From Muribaculaceae bacterium (GTDB lineage Bacteria > Bacteroidota > Bacteroidia > Bacteroidales > Muribaculaceae): a DNA stretch of 64,000 bases. The position numbers were made by a program, and so were the translations under genes. Numbering within the stretch: the stretch's first letter is position 1; each line of letters begins with the position of its first letter. Below, piece by piece: positions 35,842 through 44,997 of the stretch. The notes beneath the pieces were generated by a model. It ran no database searches and had not been told where the DNA came from. It was given only the letters and a program-made list of their open reading frames with translations. Location: NCBI GenBank assembly GCA_029060725.1, contig JAIDTL010000135.1, positions 1 to 64,000 of the forward strand, written 5' to 3'.

Positions 35842-35950
35842 TATTAAAATTTTAATTTGGCGCATGACATCGCTGCCATTTTCAAAGTCGCCGGTTAATT
35901 TTGTGTTGCTTTATTTATGATGTGTTTTTTAACTATTGCAATTGCGATTG

Positions 35951-35982
35951 CAAAAGTACAATTTTTTTTCGAGATATGCAAA
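35951..35982 (-). promoter_or_regulatory. Promoter of the rluB-like/asnS operon (TTTG-N20-TACTTTTG)
   Basis: TTTG (35982-35979), 20 bases and TACTTTTG (35958-35951) match the consensus exactly on the minus strand. The leader is about 100 nt and contains a TTGCAATCGCAATTGCAA-like palindromic stretch. Confidence 0.85.
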
Positions 35983-35990
35983 CAAAAGGC

Positions 35991-36031
35991 AAAAAATAAG
36001 TGACGCTGGAATGGTGCGTCACTTATTTTTT
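35991..36031 (-). terminator. Bidirectional intrinsic terminator
   Basis: AAATAAGTGACG pairs with CGTCACTTATTT around an 11-base loop, with A/T runs extending the stem to about 15 bp. It lies downstream of the Omp28-like gene on the minus strand and shields the next promoter. Confidence 0.88.
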
Positions 36032-36051
36032 ATCATTAATCAAAACAATAT

Positions 36052-36143
36052 CATAAAGCGCCTCTCCGAGGCTACTGAGCTTTTGCCGGAGACACCCCGG
36101 ACTGAAGTCCGGGGTTTTGGCATAATATCAGCTCTCCGAGCTG
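36052..36143 (+). repeat. Family A three-hairpin intergenic repeat, copy 4
   Basis: It is nearly identical to copy 1, including AATATCATAAAGCGCC at the left edge, CCCCGGACT/AGTCCGGGG and CAGCTC/GAGCTG. Both flanking genes are on the minus strand, so here the hairpin-2 T run points against transcription. A further partly related stretch continues to about 36185. Confidence 0.9.
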
Positions 36144-36198
36144 ACAAGTCGGCTTGGCATGATTTCAGAGCTCCGATTTGATAAGGTAGCATCTAAGG

Positions 36199-38127
36199 TC
36201 AAGGGATGACGACTTTTGTGGAAGTGTTGCCTTGGCGGCGGATGAAGATACCGATGGACGGGTTAGCCACCTTCATACCGTTGAGATTGTAGTATTCGAC
36301 GGGAGCATTTTCGACTGAAATGCCGGCTACTGAAGTCGCGTCGAAGTCATTGACTTCATTCTTGGCGCAGTTGAGCACATTTCCTGACTGATCCACTACG
36401 GCAGCTATCACACGAAGCTTATTCTTGTCAGGAATAAGAGAATTAGAAATCTTCGAGAGATCAAAACTTATCGAATGTTCGACCATCTCGTCAGCAGCAA
36501 GAGAAGTCGGGATGCTGCCGTCGATGCCATAGATACCGGTAGTGGACACCACTACATCATTGAATATAAGACCACTCACTGAGCTCTTGCCATACTCACC
36601 GCCACGGCAGAAAGCATTCAACTGAGGAATAAACTGGGGCTGCTGAGTGGCATAATTATTGCTTTGGAACCAGCTTCTTGTGGTGCCTGAAAGGCCGTCG
36701 GCCACAAGGATATAGGCAATCTTATATTTCTTGTCTTCAAAACCTACCACATTAGTGACATTAGCCTTTGCCACGAGTACATTCTCAGACTCCCACTCAT
36801 GGTCGACTTTCACGACCCATGGAGTAACGACTGAATTGAGCGTTTTGATGTCTCCTACGATAGGAACTTCATAATTAGACGTCTGAGTGCCATAATACGG
36901 GTCGACTACAACACCACGGTTGAGTGCAGCAGAGGGGAAGCTTGATATGGAAGCCGGATAATTAGTGGTCACCTGCATCGGATCATTATTATGATAAGCA
37001 GCCACTACAAACTCCGGATAATTCTCTTTGATATATTCAAGGGCAGCATATCCACGAGTGCAATATCCACACCAAGTTCCGGTGAATTCTTCAATCAAAG
37101 TCTGATGTACAGGGACTTCTTTCACCACTGCCACCTTAGCTTCAGCCTCGGCACCTGCCACATCGTTGGGTATGCCATTGATCTTAGTGATCTTGAAATT
37201 GACCATCTCGCTGAATTTCTCTTTCTGAGCCTGGAAACCAACAATGGCATCAAAATAAACACTCGCTCCAGCAGGCACTTCTTCTGTCAGACCGCAATTT
37301 GTGACGTAGGTCTTGCCGCCTAAAGTATACTCCATTTCCACCGATTTTATCGGAGTCTCGGAAGTAGCGCAGAGAGTCAACGGGAAGGTAGAGTTCTTGC
37401 GAAGTGGAAGACATATCACGTCGGGCATTGAAGCAAACTTAGCATAGAAGGGAAAGTTGTTGCCTTCCAATGTGATCGACATGCAAAGAGCGCCAAGTTC
37501 GCCGGCAAAAGAGACGAATTCTGTAGGGAATGCTTCAGTGTTTGAGGCACCAAAGTATCCGGCTCCTACATTCGGGGTTGTAACGCCGTCGTATGGGAGA
37601 TAGAACATATTGTCAGCCTTTGGCACTACAAAGCTATATCCAAAATAAATGGATTCTTCTTCTCCGGTGATGGTATATGGCTCATCAATCGATATCTGAT
37701 TAAGATCAAAAGGAATTTTGGAAATAGTGAAATCCTGAGTGTATTCCTCCTTCGACAAGTCATGAGAATAGAAGAATCTTCCCTCGGTAATGGTATTGCC
37801 GTTCATATTCTGATTAGAGGGGCTGCAGACAGTGAAACCAGTCACCTTGTCGCCGGCAAGACCCTTGATGTCTTCGGAAGACAATTCAAAAGTCAGATAG
37901 ACACGTGTCAGACCTCCGGTGACCCCATTTAGCTTAGTCAAAGTGTAGACTTCGCCTGCATAAGAGAAATCGAAAGACCCCGAAGCGCGGGTCGGAGCTT
38001 TCTTCATTGTGGGAGCCTTTGGTCCCATCTCAAATTTTACTGCATCATCTTTAGCCAAAGTAGGATTGGCTGCGAATGCAGTGCAAGTGGCGGCAAGCGC
38101 CACAGAAAGTAGAAATGCTTTTTTCAT
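36199..38127 (-). CDS. Omp28-like thioredoxin-fold secreted protein with C-terminal sorting-like tail
   Basis: The 642-residue protein has a signal peptide (MKKAFLLSVALAATCTAFA). Residues 345-370 contain LIEEFTGTWCGYCTRGYAAL, a thioredoxin-like active-site motif as in Omp28-related proteins of Bacteroidetes, so a redox or disulfide role outside the cytoplasm is plausible. The N-terminal 340 residues are beta-rich. The last 35 residues (PVEYYNLNGMKVANPSIGIF, then a basic VVIP end) look like the C-terminal tail found on many secreted Bacteroidales proteins. It follows gltX by 16 bases and is probably its operon partner; a terminator lies downstream beyond a family A repeat. Confidence 0.85.
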   Translation of the reverse strand: MKKAFLLSVALAATCTAFAANPTLAKDDAVKFEMGPKAPTMKKAPTRASGSFDFSYAGEVYTLTKLNGVTGGLTRVYLTFELSSEDIKGLAGDKVTGFTVCSPSNQNMNGNTITEGRFFYSHDLSKEEYTQDFTISKIPFDLNQISIDEPYTITGEEESIYFGYSFVVPKADNMFYLPYDGVTTPNVGAGYFGASNTEAFPTEFVSFAGELGALCMSITLEGNNFPFYAKFASMPDVICLPLRKNSTFPLTLCATSETPIKSVEMEYTLGGKTYVTNCGLTEEVPAGASVYFDAIVGFQAQKEKFSEMVNFKITKINGIPNDVAGAEAEAKVAVVKEVPVHQTLIEEFTGTWCGYCTRGYAALEYIKENYPEFVVAAYHNNDPMQVTTNYPASISSFPSAALNRGVVVDPYYGTQTSNYEVPIVGDIKTLNSVVTPWVVKVDHEWESENVLVAKANVTNVVGFEDKKYKIAYILVADGLSGTTRSWFQSNNYATQQPQFIPQLNAFCRGGEYGKSSVSGLIFNDVVVSTTGIYGIDGSIPTSLAADEMVEHSISFDLSKISNSLIPDKNKLRVIAAVVDQSGNVLNCAKNEVNDFDATSVAGISVENAPVEYYNLNGMKVANPSIGIFIRRQGNTSTKVVIP

Positions 38128-38143
38128 ATAGAGTATTTTAAAA

Positions 38144-39673
38144 TTATTTTAGGGTTGAGATTGCTTTGCGGATGCGGGCGATGACTTCGGATTTGGGCAT
38201 CAGCTCAGTGATGTCGAACATGTGCGGGCCACGGCAAGCGCCTACTACAGCAAGACGGAATGCATTCATGACATTTCCGAGATGATATCCTTTTTGAGCT
38301 ATCCAGTCGAGTACAATTTTTTCAGCATTAGCAGAGCTCATGTCGTCGATTCCTTCGAGCACTCCAATGAGTTCTTCCATAATGGCAGGGGTATCTTCCT
38401 GCCAGCGTTTCTTGACATCCTTCTCGGCATACGAAGCAGGAGCCACGAAGAAGAAATCACCTTGAGCCCAAAGATCCTGAACAAACTCGATGCGACCTTT
38501 CACCATCCCTACAGCCTTAGCCACATAGTCCATGCCAAAGTCGTCGGCATTCTTACCAAGCTGAGCGAGCTGCTCTTTAAGCACCGGCATGAAGAGTTCG
38601 GCAAGAGCCATATCGTCCATACGCATCAGATATTCATGGTTGAACCAGATACCTTTCTTATAGTCAAACTTTGCGCCAGCTTTTGAGCAATGGTCGAATG
38701 AGAATTTTTGAATAAGCTCATCCATACTCATTATCTCAGTGTCATCGCCCGGATTCCATCCGAGGAGCGCAAGGAAGTTGACAACAGCCTCTGGGAGATA
38801 ACCCTTCTCGCGATATCCTGAAGAGATCTCTCCGCTCTTAGGATCGTGCCATTCGAGGGGGAACACCGGGAACCCGAGCTTATCACCGTCACGCTTTGAG
38901 AGCTTGCCATTGCCGACCGGCTTCAGCAAGAGAGGGAGATGCACAAACTGAGGCATCGTATCTTCCCATCCGAATGCCTGATAAAGAAGCACATGCAGCG
39001 GAGCAGAAGGGAGCCATTCTTCACCGCGTATCACATGGGTGATCTCCATAAGGTGGTCGTCAACAATGTTGGCAAGATGATATGTCGGAAGATCGTCGGC
39101 GCTCTTGTAAAGCACCTTGTCGTCGATGATATTGGAATTTATCACAACTTCGCCACGTATCAGATCGTTGACCTTTACATCCACGTCAGGCTCGGTCTTG
39201 AATCGGACTACGTATTGATTACCTTCATCAATAAGACGCTTCACTTCTTCGGGAGGCAATGTCAGGGAGTTACGCATTTTGCCTCTTGTATGCGCATCAT
39301 ACTGAAAATTGGGATGCTCAGCGCGGGCAGCCTCCAGCTCCTCAGGAGTGTCGAAAGCGATGTATGCTTTGTCGGCATCCAACAGTTGCTTGGCATATTT
39401 GCGATAAATGTCACGACGCTGGCTCTGCTTGTAGGGACCGTGAGGACCACCTTCGCGGACACCTTCGTCAAACTTTATGCCAAGCCAAGAGAGGCTCTCA
39501 TTGATATAGTCTTCAGCACCTGGCACAAAACGGCGACTGTCGGTGTCTTCAATGCGAAGGATCATGTCGCCGCCATGCTGGCGAGTGAAGAGATAGTTGA
39601 AAAGAGCTGTACGTACGCCTCCGATATGGAGAGGCCCAGTAGGAGAAGGAGCGAATCTTACTCGGGTTTTCAT
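38144..39673 (-). CDS. gltX: Glutamyl-tRNA synthetase
   Basis: This class I synthetase charges tRNA-Glu. The HIGH-type signature is in [20 protein letters not shown] and the KMSKS-type signature is [11 protein letters not shown]. The length of 509 residues and the ordering of catalytic and helical anticodon-binding domains agree with bacterial Glt[20 protein letters not shown] is another family block. There is a 7-bp tandem array in the 94-bp gap upstream, and the Omp28-like gene starts 16 bases downstream. The long ORFs on the plus strand here are shadows. Confidence 0.97.
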   Translation of the reverse strand: MKTRVRFAPSPTGPLHIGGVRTALFNYLFTRQHGGDMILRIEDTDSRRFVPGAEDYINESLSWLGIKFDEGVREGGPHGPYKQSQRRDIYRKYAKQLLDADKAYIAFDTPEELEAARAEHPNFQYDAHTRGKMRNSLTLPPEEVKRLIDEGNQYVVRFKTEPDVDVKVNDLIRGEVVINSNIIDDKVLYKSADDLPTYHLANIVDDHLMEITHVIRGEEWLPSAPLHVLLYQAFGWEDTMPQFVHLPLLLKPVGNGKLSKRDGDKLGFPVFPLEWHDPKSGEISSGYREKGYLPEAVVNFLALLGWNPGDDTEIMSMDELIQKFSFDHCSKAGAKFDYKKGIWFNHEYLMRMDDMALAELFMPVLKEQLAQLGKNADDFGMDYVAKAVGMVKGRIEFVQDLWAQGDFFFVAPASYAEKDVKKRWQEDTPAIMEELIGVLEGIDDMSSANAEKIVLDWIAQKGYHLGNVMNAFRLAVVGACRGPHMFDITELMPKSEVIARIRKAISTLK

Positions 39674-39734
39674 TTTATAATTGAGAATTATTTTTAATTG
39701 AGAATTACTTTAATTAAGAATTATATTAATTTAT

Positions 39735-39757
39735 AATTCATAATTCATAATTCATAA
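39735..39757. repeat. 7-bp tandem array (AATTCAT type)
   Basis: Three perfect AATTCAT units lie between DUF3256 and gltX; less regular AATTGAG/AATTAAG units extend the array toward 39680. Confidence 0.75.
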
Positions 39758-39767
39758 TTTGGGAGGT

Positions 39768-40448
39768 TTATTTGAATTGGAATTTTGAGGTCCAGGGGGC
39801 CGAGAGGGTGAGGGTGAAGAGGGGGGTGAGGAGGTCTTGGTCTTCTTGGGAGAGGGTCTTAAGGGTAGTCAGGGTTGATGTCAACGGGGTATCGCCGGGA
39901 CCGATGGAGTATACAATTGACTCGAATGGGATTTTCTCAGCTATGTCAGAATCCTTTAGCGATGAATTCTTCAGATTGTAGAAGTCTTTGAGAGCCGGGG
40001 TTTTCAGATATTTCTCAGCAGGCAGCGGCTTCATGGAAGAATCGAAAAAATTCACACGGGTATCAGCTGCAAGAGAATCAGATCCAACAGTGTAAAGTGT
40101 CATTATGATCTGATCCTTCTTTATAGGGAGAACTTTAATCTCAAGAGTGCTGATGGGAGTAATGGAGACTTTGAGATAGTCGGGCGCCACAAGCTCAAAC
40201 TTGCTTTGACCTCCAAGTGCATTCTGGACAGCAACAAGGCTATCTGCCTGATTATAATAATCGAGCATGTCAAGGCGCGTGGAGGGGCGCAGCATATCGA
40301 GCACTTCAAGTGGGGCTTCGGCAAACACCTTTGATGCCGTGAGGGGTTCGTCAGGCTTTATGCCGGCATGCCCCGCGACTGAAGTCACGAGGCATATTGA
40401 CATCAACAGCGCCTTCAAAACCGCTGTCTTATTGAGAAATAACGTCAT
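39768..40448 (-). CDS. DUF3256 family exported protein
   Basis: The 226-residue protein has a signal sequence (about 1-28, AVLKALLMSICLVTSVAGHA) and the DUF3256 pattern known only from Bacteroidetes: VFAEAPLEVLDMLRPSTRLD, DYYNQADSL, and a hydrophobic beta-rich C-terminal half. Function is unknown. Its start overlaps the helicase stop by four bases (ATGA), so the two are translationally coupled, an odd pairing of an envelope protein with an RNA helicase. Confidence 0.85.
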   Translation of the reverse strand: MTLFLNKTAVLKALLMSICLVTSVAGHAGIKPDEPLTASKVFAEAPLEVLDMLRPSTRLDMLDYYNQADSLVAVQNALGGQSKFELVAPDYLKVSITPISTLEIKVLPIKKDQIIMTLYTVGSDSLAADTRVNFFDSSMKPLPAEKYLKTPALKDFYNLKNSSLKDSDIAEKIPFESIVYSIGPGDTPLTSTLTTLKTLSQEDQDLLTPLFTLTLSAPWTSKFQFK

Positions 40449-42343
40449 TTTTTCTTAAAAATATCGTAGTTTCCGTTATATTTCGATTTAGAAGATTCAG
40501 CTTTTTTCGACTTTTTCTCCTTCTTATCTTTCTTAGATTTTGCAGGGCCTGCAAGCGACATCTCATAGTCTGTGCGGGCAGACTTTTCTGCTTTTTTCTT
40601 CTTAGCTTCAGCTTTCTTGACTCGGTCTTTGGCTTCGCGCGAATAGTCTCGGTCGGTAGCAAACTCAGCCTTAACCTTCCTACCGAAGAAATCAGCATTC
40701 CTAAGGGCATCGACTACTTTTCGGGCGTCTTTCTTTCTGACATCGAAAAGGGTATATTCCGGCAGCAGATCGATTCTGCCGATTTCCGGTTTTGCTCCCA
40801 CTACCGAGCGATTGATCAGCTCCATAAGATTTCCGGGGAAGAAACCTTGAGCTTTGCCGATATTCACCATCAGACGCTCGAAGCCGTCTTCGGCAGTGCG
40901 ACGGTCTTTGTCGCCACGCTCACGGCGTTCGCCTCTCTCCCTTCTTTCTTTGCGATCTCCTTTTCTATCGCCTCTCTCCCTCTTGTCGTCGGCATTGAGG
41001 TCGATGTCGGGCATATCGCGATAGTAGTCGAGCAGACGGTTGAATTCGAGAGAGAGCACACGCTTAAGAAGGTCTTCTTCGGAAAGCCATTCCAACTTCT
41101 TACGCACTCCGGGGAGAAAACGTTCGATTTGGGCATCATCAACTTCAACACGCTCGATGCGATCGGCAAGATGATAGATTTGCTTTTCTATAATGTGATC
41201 CGGGGTAGGGACTTTCTTGTATTCAAATGTCTTGCCGATTCGCTTCTCTATCTCGCGGAGTTTACTGCGTTCACGAGAGTGGATAATGGCAACGGAGACG
41301 CCCGTCTTGTTGGCGCGACCGGTACGTCCGGAGCGGTGAGTATATACAGCCACGTCATCAGGCAAGCCATAGTTTATGACGTGGGTGAGGTCGTCAACAT
41401 CAAGACCGCGGGCTGCCACATCAGTAGCCACAAGAAGCTGAGTCACATGATCGCGGAACTTTTTCATCGCCAGGTCTCTCTGAGCCTGCGACAGATCGCC
41501 GTGCAGACAGTCGGCGTTGTAGCCGTCGGCAATCAGCTTATCGGCAATCTCCTGGGTCTCCCGTTTCGTGCGGCAGAAAATGATGCCATAGATATCCGGA
41601 TTGTTGTCAGCCACACGTTTCAGAGCCAGATACTTGTCGTGAGCCTTTACCATGTAGTAGATATGCTTGACATTCTTGGAACCCTCATTCTTGTTTCCGG
41701 CAACGAATTCCACAGGATCCTTCATGAAATTGCGGGCAATGGCGGCAATTTCTTTAGGCATTGTGGCTGAGAACATGAGCATTTTCCTGTCTTCTGGCAC
41801 ATGAGAGAGGATTTCATTGATGTCGTCTATGAAGCCCATATTGAGCATTTCGTCGGCTTCGTCAAGAATGACGGTGTTGACTCCTGCAAGCTTGACCACT
41901 CCCCTCTTTATGAGGTCGATGAGTCTGCCCGGGGTGGCGACAATCACTTGCGCCCCTTTCTTGATAGATTTTATCTGCGATTCTATGCTGCTGCCGCCAT
42001 AGACTGGGATGATCTTGACGCCGTCGAGATATTTGGCAAAGTCGGCAAGGTCGCCGGCTATCTGAAGGCAGAGTTCTCGGGTAGGGGCTATCACGAGTGC
42101 TTGGGTAGTGTCGCTGTCAGGGTTGATACGCTGAAGCAATGGGAGACCGAAAGCAGCCGTCTTGCCGGTGCCGGTCTGGGCAAGTCCCACTACATCCCCT
42201 TCTTTGGAGATGAGATGCGGAATCACCATTTCTTGTATCGGCATCGGATGTTCAAAACCGAGTTCTCCGATAGCCTTGAGAAGACGTGGGTCTACGCCCA
42301 GATCCTCAAATGTCTTCATATCTTTATCTTGTTGCTCTTCCAT
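40445..42343 (-). CDS. DEAD-box ATP-dependent RNA helicase with DbpA-type RNA-binding domain
   Basis: The 632-residue helicase shows the full motif set: GFEHPMPIQEMVIPHL (Q motif), AQTGTGKTAAFGLP (I), PTRELCLQ (Ia), TPGRLIDL (Ib), ILDEADEML (II), MFSATMP (III), IIFCRTKRET (IV) and VYTHRSGRTGRANKTG (VI). Residues about 490-570 form a DbpA-like RNA-binding domain (ERLMVNIGKAQGFFPGNLME). Flanking low-complexity stretches are basic: a run of RERGDRKGDRKERRERGERR character before it and a Lys-rich tail after it. It fits the CsdA/DeaD group acting in ribosome assembly or cold growth. Confidence 0.95.
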   Translation of the reverse strand: MEEQQDKDMKTFEDLGVDPRLLKAIGELGFEHPMPIQEMVIPHLISKEGDVVGLAQTGTGKTAAFGLPLLQRINPDSDTTQALVIAPTRELCLQIAGDLADFAKYLDGVKIIPVYGGSSIESQIKSIKKGAQVIVATPGRLIDLIKRGVVKLAGVNTVILDEADEMLNMGFIDDINEILSHVPEDRKMLMFSATMPKEIAAIARNFMKDPVEFVAGNKNEGSKNVKHIYYMVKAHDKYLALKRVADNNPDIYGIIFCRTKRETQEIADKLIADGYNADCLHGDLSQAQRDLAMKKFRDHVTQLLVATDVAARGLDVDDLTHVINYGLPDDVAVYTHRSGRTGRANKTGVSVAIIHSRERSKLREIEKRIGKTFEYKKVPTPDHIIEKQIYHLADRIERVEVDDAQIERFLPGVRKKLEWLSEEDLLKRVLSLEFNRLLDYYRDMPDIDLNADDKRERGDRKGDRKERRERGERRERGDKDRRTAEDGFERLMVNIGKAQGFFPGNLMELINRSVVGAKPEIGRIDLLPEYTLFDVRKKDARKVVDALRNADFFGRKVKAEFATDRDYSREAKDRVKKAEAKKKKAEKSARTDYEMSLAGPAKSKKDKKEKKSKKAESSKSKYNGNYDIFKKK

Positions 42344-42369
42344 AATTTCTGTGTCTTTATAAAAATTGT

Positions 42370-42398
42370 GGACGCTTCAGGTTCGTTCCCGAGCGTCC
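42370..42398 (-). terminator. Possible terminator downstream of the plus-strand-facing gap
   Basis: GGACGCT pairs with AGCGTCC around a 15-base loop, and on the minus strand a T run begins about four bases later. It would end the transcript of the gene at 42442-43605. The long loop makes it a modest candidate. Confidence 0.45.
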
Positions 42399-42441
42399 CC
42401 AATCTATATAACATAGAATACGGATATAATGTTTGATTGGA

Positions 42442-43605
42442 TTAGTGGAGGATGAGCTTTTCGGAGAGGCCTGCGGCTTTGATGATGTAGAGCCCTTTGC
42501 CGAGGGAGTTGACGTCGGTCTTGGCGATGCCGGATTTCACGAGTCTGCCGTCGAGGCTGTAGACGTCTACAAGAGCAGAAGCCGGAATTGCTTCAACTGC
42601 TGCTACTATATCATTATACTCTTCTTCACTCACCAATGTATAGTCTGCTACAGGATACTGGTCACGATCCGTCAGCTGGAGATATGCCTGATTGCGCGGG
42701 AGGAAGTCAACATCGCCGACTGTGAATGTAAGTTTTCCATCTACAACTTTGAGAATACGCATTGTCTCCTTGTCGTATGGAGTGCGGTTGTAGTGAGCGC
42801 GGTATGTATCATTGTCGAAATAAACTCCACTCAGTTTGTTATCGTCAAGATTTGCTACACTTCCTGAACTGCCTACATTTAAGCGATTGTCGGTAGCAAG
42901 AGGATTTGAGCACTCTGCAATGACAGCTTTGCCGGCAGGGACAGTACCCACAATCTCCTTCATGACTGCCACTTTATGACGGGAGTCAACGTTTGAAATA
43001 TAATAGAATTTGACACCCTCTGAATAAGCTGAGAAGGGGAATCCTGCATATAATGGATGATAATATTTTCCACCAGCTGTCAACGTAGGTGCAATTCCGA
43101 AATAGCTGTCGTCAGAGGCAGCATCTAAAGTATGAAAATACCACAAACGCTTATCACCGGAGGCATCAGCTGAAGCGAGTCCATGCTCTTCACTTAAATT
43201 AGCATCTATATCGCCAAGATATTTTGAACCGACACTCTTGGATGCATATATATAATATGACTGAACTCCGTCATACTTCTTGCCGGAAATTATGTGTAAA
43301 TACTCGTCCAGGAAGCCGTGTACGCTTGTGCCTTGTCCAGCAATGTCATAGTTTGAGCCTCCAGCATTAGAGATATAAAATATCGTAGAGGGATCAGAGG
43401 AAGCCCTTAAATAGCCTGAAAATAACTGAAGAGCTTGAACATCCGCAGTAGTCGCTGTGGTATCAATTTTGCCTTTGTCATCAAAGAGATAAGCATAACG
43501 CTTAGTCAAGGCATTCTGCACACGATAGTAGCCGTTTCCATTCAGATCCGCGACAACTGACAAGGAAAACAATCCGCTTAAAAATAATAGTAAAAATTTT
43601 TTCAT
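42442..43605 (-). CDS. Secreted protein of unknown function with T9SS-type-A-like tail
   Basis: The 387-residue protein starts with a signal peptide (MKKFLLLFLSGLFSLSVVA). The body begins NGNGYYRVQNALTKRYAYL, a motif seen in ricin-like or lectin-like Bacteroidales proteins, and shows no catalytic pattern I know. The final 45 residues read VDVYSLDGRLVKSG, then DVNSLGKGLYIIKAAG and a hydrophobic basic end, which is close to the type A C-terminal sorting domain of the type IX secretion system. No T9SS component is in this window. The gene is probably monocistronic. Confidence 0.82.
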   Translation of the reverse strand: MKKFLLLFLSGLFSLSVVADLNGNGYYRVQNALTKRYAYLFDDKGKIDTTATTADVQALQLFSGYLRASSDPSTIFYISNAGGSNYDIAGQGTSVHGFLDEYLHIISGKKYDGVQSYYIYASKSVGSKYLGDIDANLSEEHGLASADASGDKRLWYFHTLDAASDDSYFGIAPTLTAGGKYYHPLYAGFPFSAYSEGVKFYYISNVDSRHKVAVMKEIVGTVPAGKAVIAECSNPLATDNRLNVGSSGSVANLDDNKLSGVYFDNDTYRAHYNRTPYDKETMRILKVVDGKLTFTVGDVDFLPRNQAYLQLTDRDQYPVADYTLVSEEEYNDIVAAVEAIPASALVDVYSLDGRLVKSGIAKTDVNSLGKGLYIIKAAGLSEKLILH

Positions 43606-43629
43606 ACGCTATAATTACTTAACAAAACG

Positions 43630-43660
43630 CATCCGTCGTGCACGTTTGACACGACGGATG
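43630..43660 (-). terminator. Intrinsic terminator of the ompA-like gene
   Basis: CATCCGTCGTG pairs over 11 bp with CACGACGGATG around a 9-base loop; on the minus strand it runs into GCGTTTTGTT. It lies 92 bases after the stop at 43752. Confidence 0.8.
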
Positions 43661-43751
43661 TGCTATTTAGTAACGTTTAGGATGCATTATTTATTGTATT
43701 GCTTGATGCATCTTTTAGGAAGGTGCAGACTGAAAAGCCTGCTTTCCTTGA

Positions 43752-44915
43752 TTATTCGCAAACGCAGATTGCTACGCGGTTGTCGACTGGATCAGCATAC
43801 GGCTGCTCTTCAGCCTCACCCATGCTCTTCACGATGATGCGATCAGAAGCGATGTTGTATTTAGACTTAAGAGTGCTTGCTACGATTTCAGCACGCTGCT
43901 TGCTGAGACGGAGGTTGATGGCGAGTGTACCAGTGCCCTTGTCAGCATAACCTGTGATGACAACCTTAGCATTTGGATGATTCTTGAGGAATTCAGCAAC
44001 TTCGTTGACCTTATACATCTCATCCTTAGTGATAGTAGCAGTGTTGATGCGGAAGAAGATGTCGCGACGGAGCATTTCGGGCTTAACTTCTTCGATCACG
44101 TTAGTGACAGGAGCCTGCTCAACAACTTTCTCGATGATGCGCTCGATGATCTGAGGCTGCTGAACGGGAACCTCGACAACGCGAGTAGTCTTGTTGTATT
44201 TAGGACCGAAAGTATACTTGATGCCTGCGAGACCATTGAAATACCAGTCAGCATTGCCAGCCTTCTTTGAGTTGTAGCCGTCAGGAAGGACATTAGCCAT
44301 GAGTTCGATGCCAAGAGCAACGTGTTCGCTAACATTGAAGTTAAGGTCGCAACCAAACTGACCTACGAAACGAGCCTTAGTTCCATTCCAGAGAAGACCA
44401 AGAGGAGCTGCACCTATATTCTCGAGATCAGCGCTGAAATTATTAGCCTGCTTGTTGTTCCAAGCGATGTTAGCGCCGAGACCTGCAATAAGGTCAACGT
44501 CGACAAGGCGATAAGGATTGTAGCCACCGATGAGGTTGGTAAGGTTGAAAAGAACATCAACAGTTGGAGCTACATAGTTCCATTTCCAGTGACCGTTAAC
44601 GTTAAGAGGAGTTTCCTGATAAGTTGCCCCATAGGAAGGAGTTACAGTTTGGAAGTGGAGAGCACCCTTAGACTGCCAAGCATTTACAGCGAGACGAGCA
44701 CCAACGTAAGGGTTGAAGTTATAACCGGCTGCTATCTGAGCGTTAGGGCTGAAGAGATGACCGAAAGCAGACTCACCGAGAGTTTCCTGACCACCGAACT
44801 GTCCCTGGATATACCAATTTGGTACGTAAGTATACTCGGTGATGGTTTCCTGTGCCATAGCAGAAGCACCAGCGAAAAGAAGTGCACCAGCGAGCAGAAT
44901 TTTATTTAATTTCAT
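43752..44915 (-). CDS. OmpA family outer membrane protein
   Basis: The 387-residue protein has a signal peptide (about 1-21, ending ASAMAQE), an N-terminal region of about 240 residues with alternating beta-strand pattern that should form the outer-membrane barrel, and a C-terminal OmpA-like peptidoglycan-binding domain. The latter includes FFRINTATITKDEMYKVNEV, VVITGYADKGTGTLAINLRL and SKQRAEIVASTLKSKY, with the NxxLSxxRA motif. A Val/Gln/Glu-rich linker separates the two. It should tie the outer membrane to the cell wall. It lies 82 bases downstream of a very large coiled-coil lipoprotein gene on the same strand, with an intercistronic hairpin between them. Confidence 0.92.
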   Translation of the reverse strand: MKLNKILLAGALLFAGASAMAQETITEYTYVPNWYIQGQFGGQETLGESAFGHLFSPNAQIAAGYNFNPYVGARLAVNAWQSKGALHFQTVTPSYGATYQETPLNVNGHWKWNYVAPTVDVLFNLTNLIGGYNPYRLVDVDLIAGLGANIAWNNKQANNFSADLENIGAAPLGLLWNGTKARFVGQFGCDLNFNVSEHVALGIELMANVLPDGYNSKKAGNADWYFNGLAGIKYTFGPKYNKTTRVVEVPVQQPQIIERIIEKVVEQAPVTNVIEEVKPEMLRRDIFFRINTATITKDEMYKVNEVAEFLKNHPNAKVVITGYADKGTGTLAINLRLSKQRAEIVASTLKSKYNIASDRIIVKSMGEAEEQPYADPVDNRVAICVCE

Positions 44916-44957
44916 AATTTAATTCTTTAATAAATGGGTTTTCGATTAGTTTTATCG

Positions 44958-44981
44958 GTCCGGAGACGGAAGACTCCGGAC
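44958..44981 (-). promoter_or_regulatory. Intercistronic hairpin between the giant lipoprotein and ompA-like genes
   Basis: GTCCGGAG pairs with CTCCGGAC around an 8-base loop, without a following T run on the minus strand. It resembles stabilising or partial-termination hairpins that set different expression of co-transcribed genes; this is inference. Confidence 0.55.
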
Positions 44982-44997
44982 TCGATGTAATCAAAAC

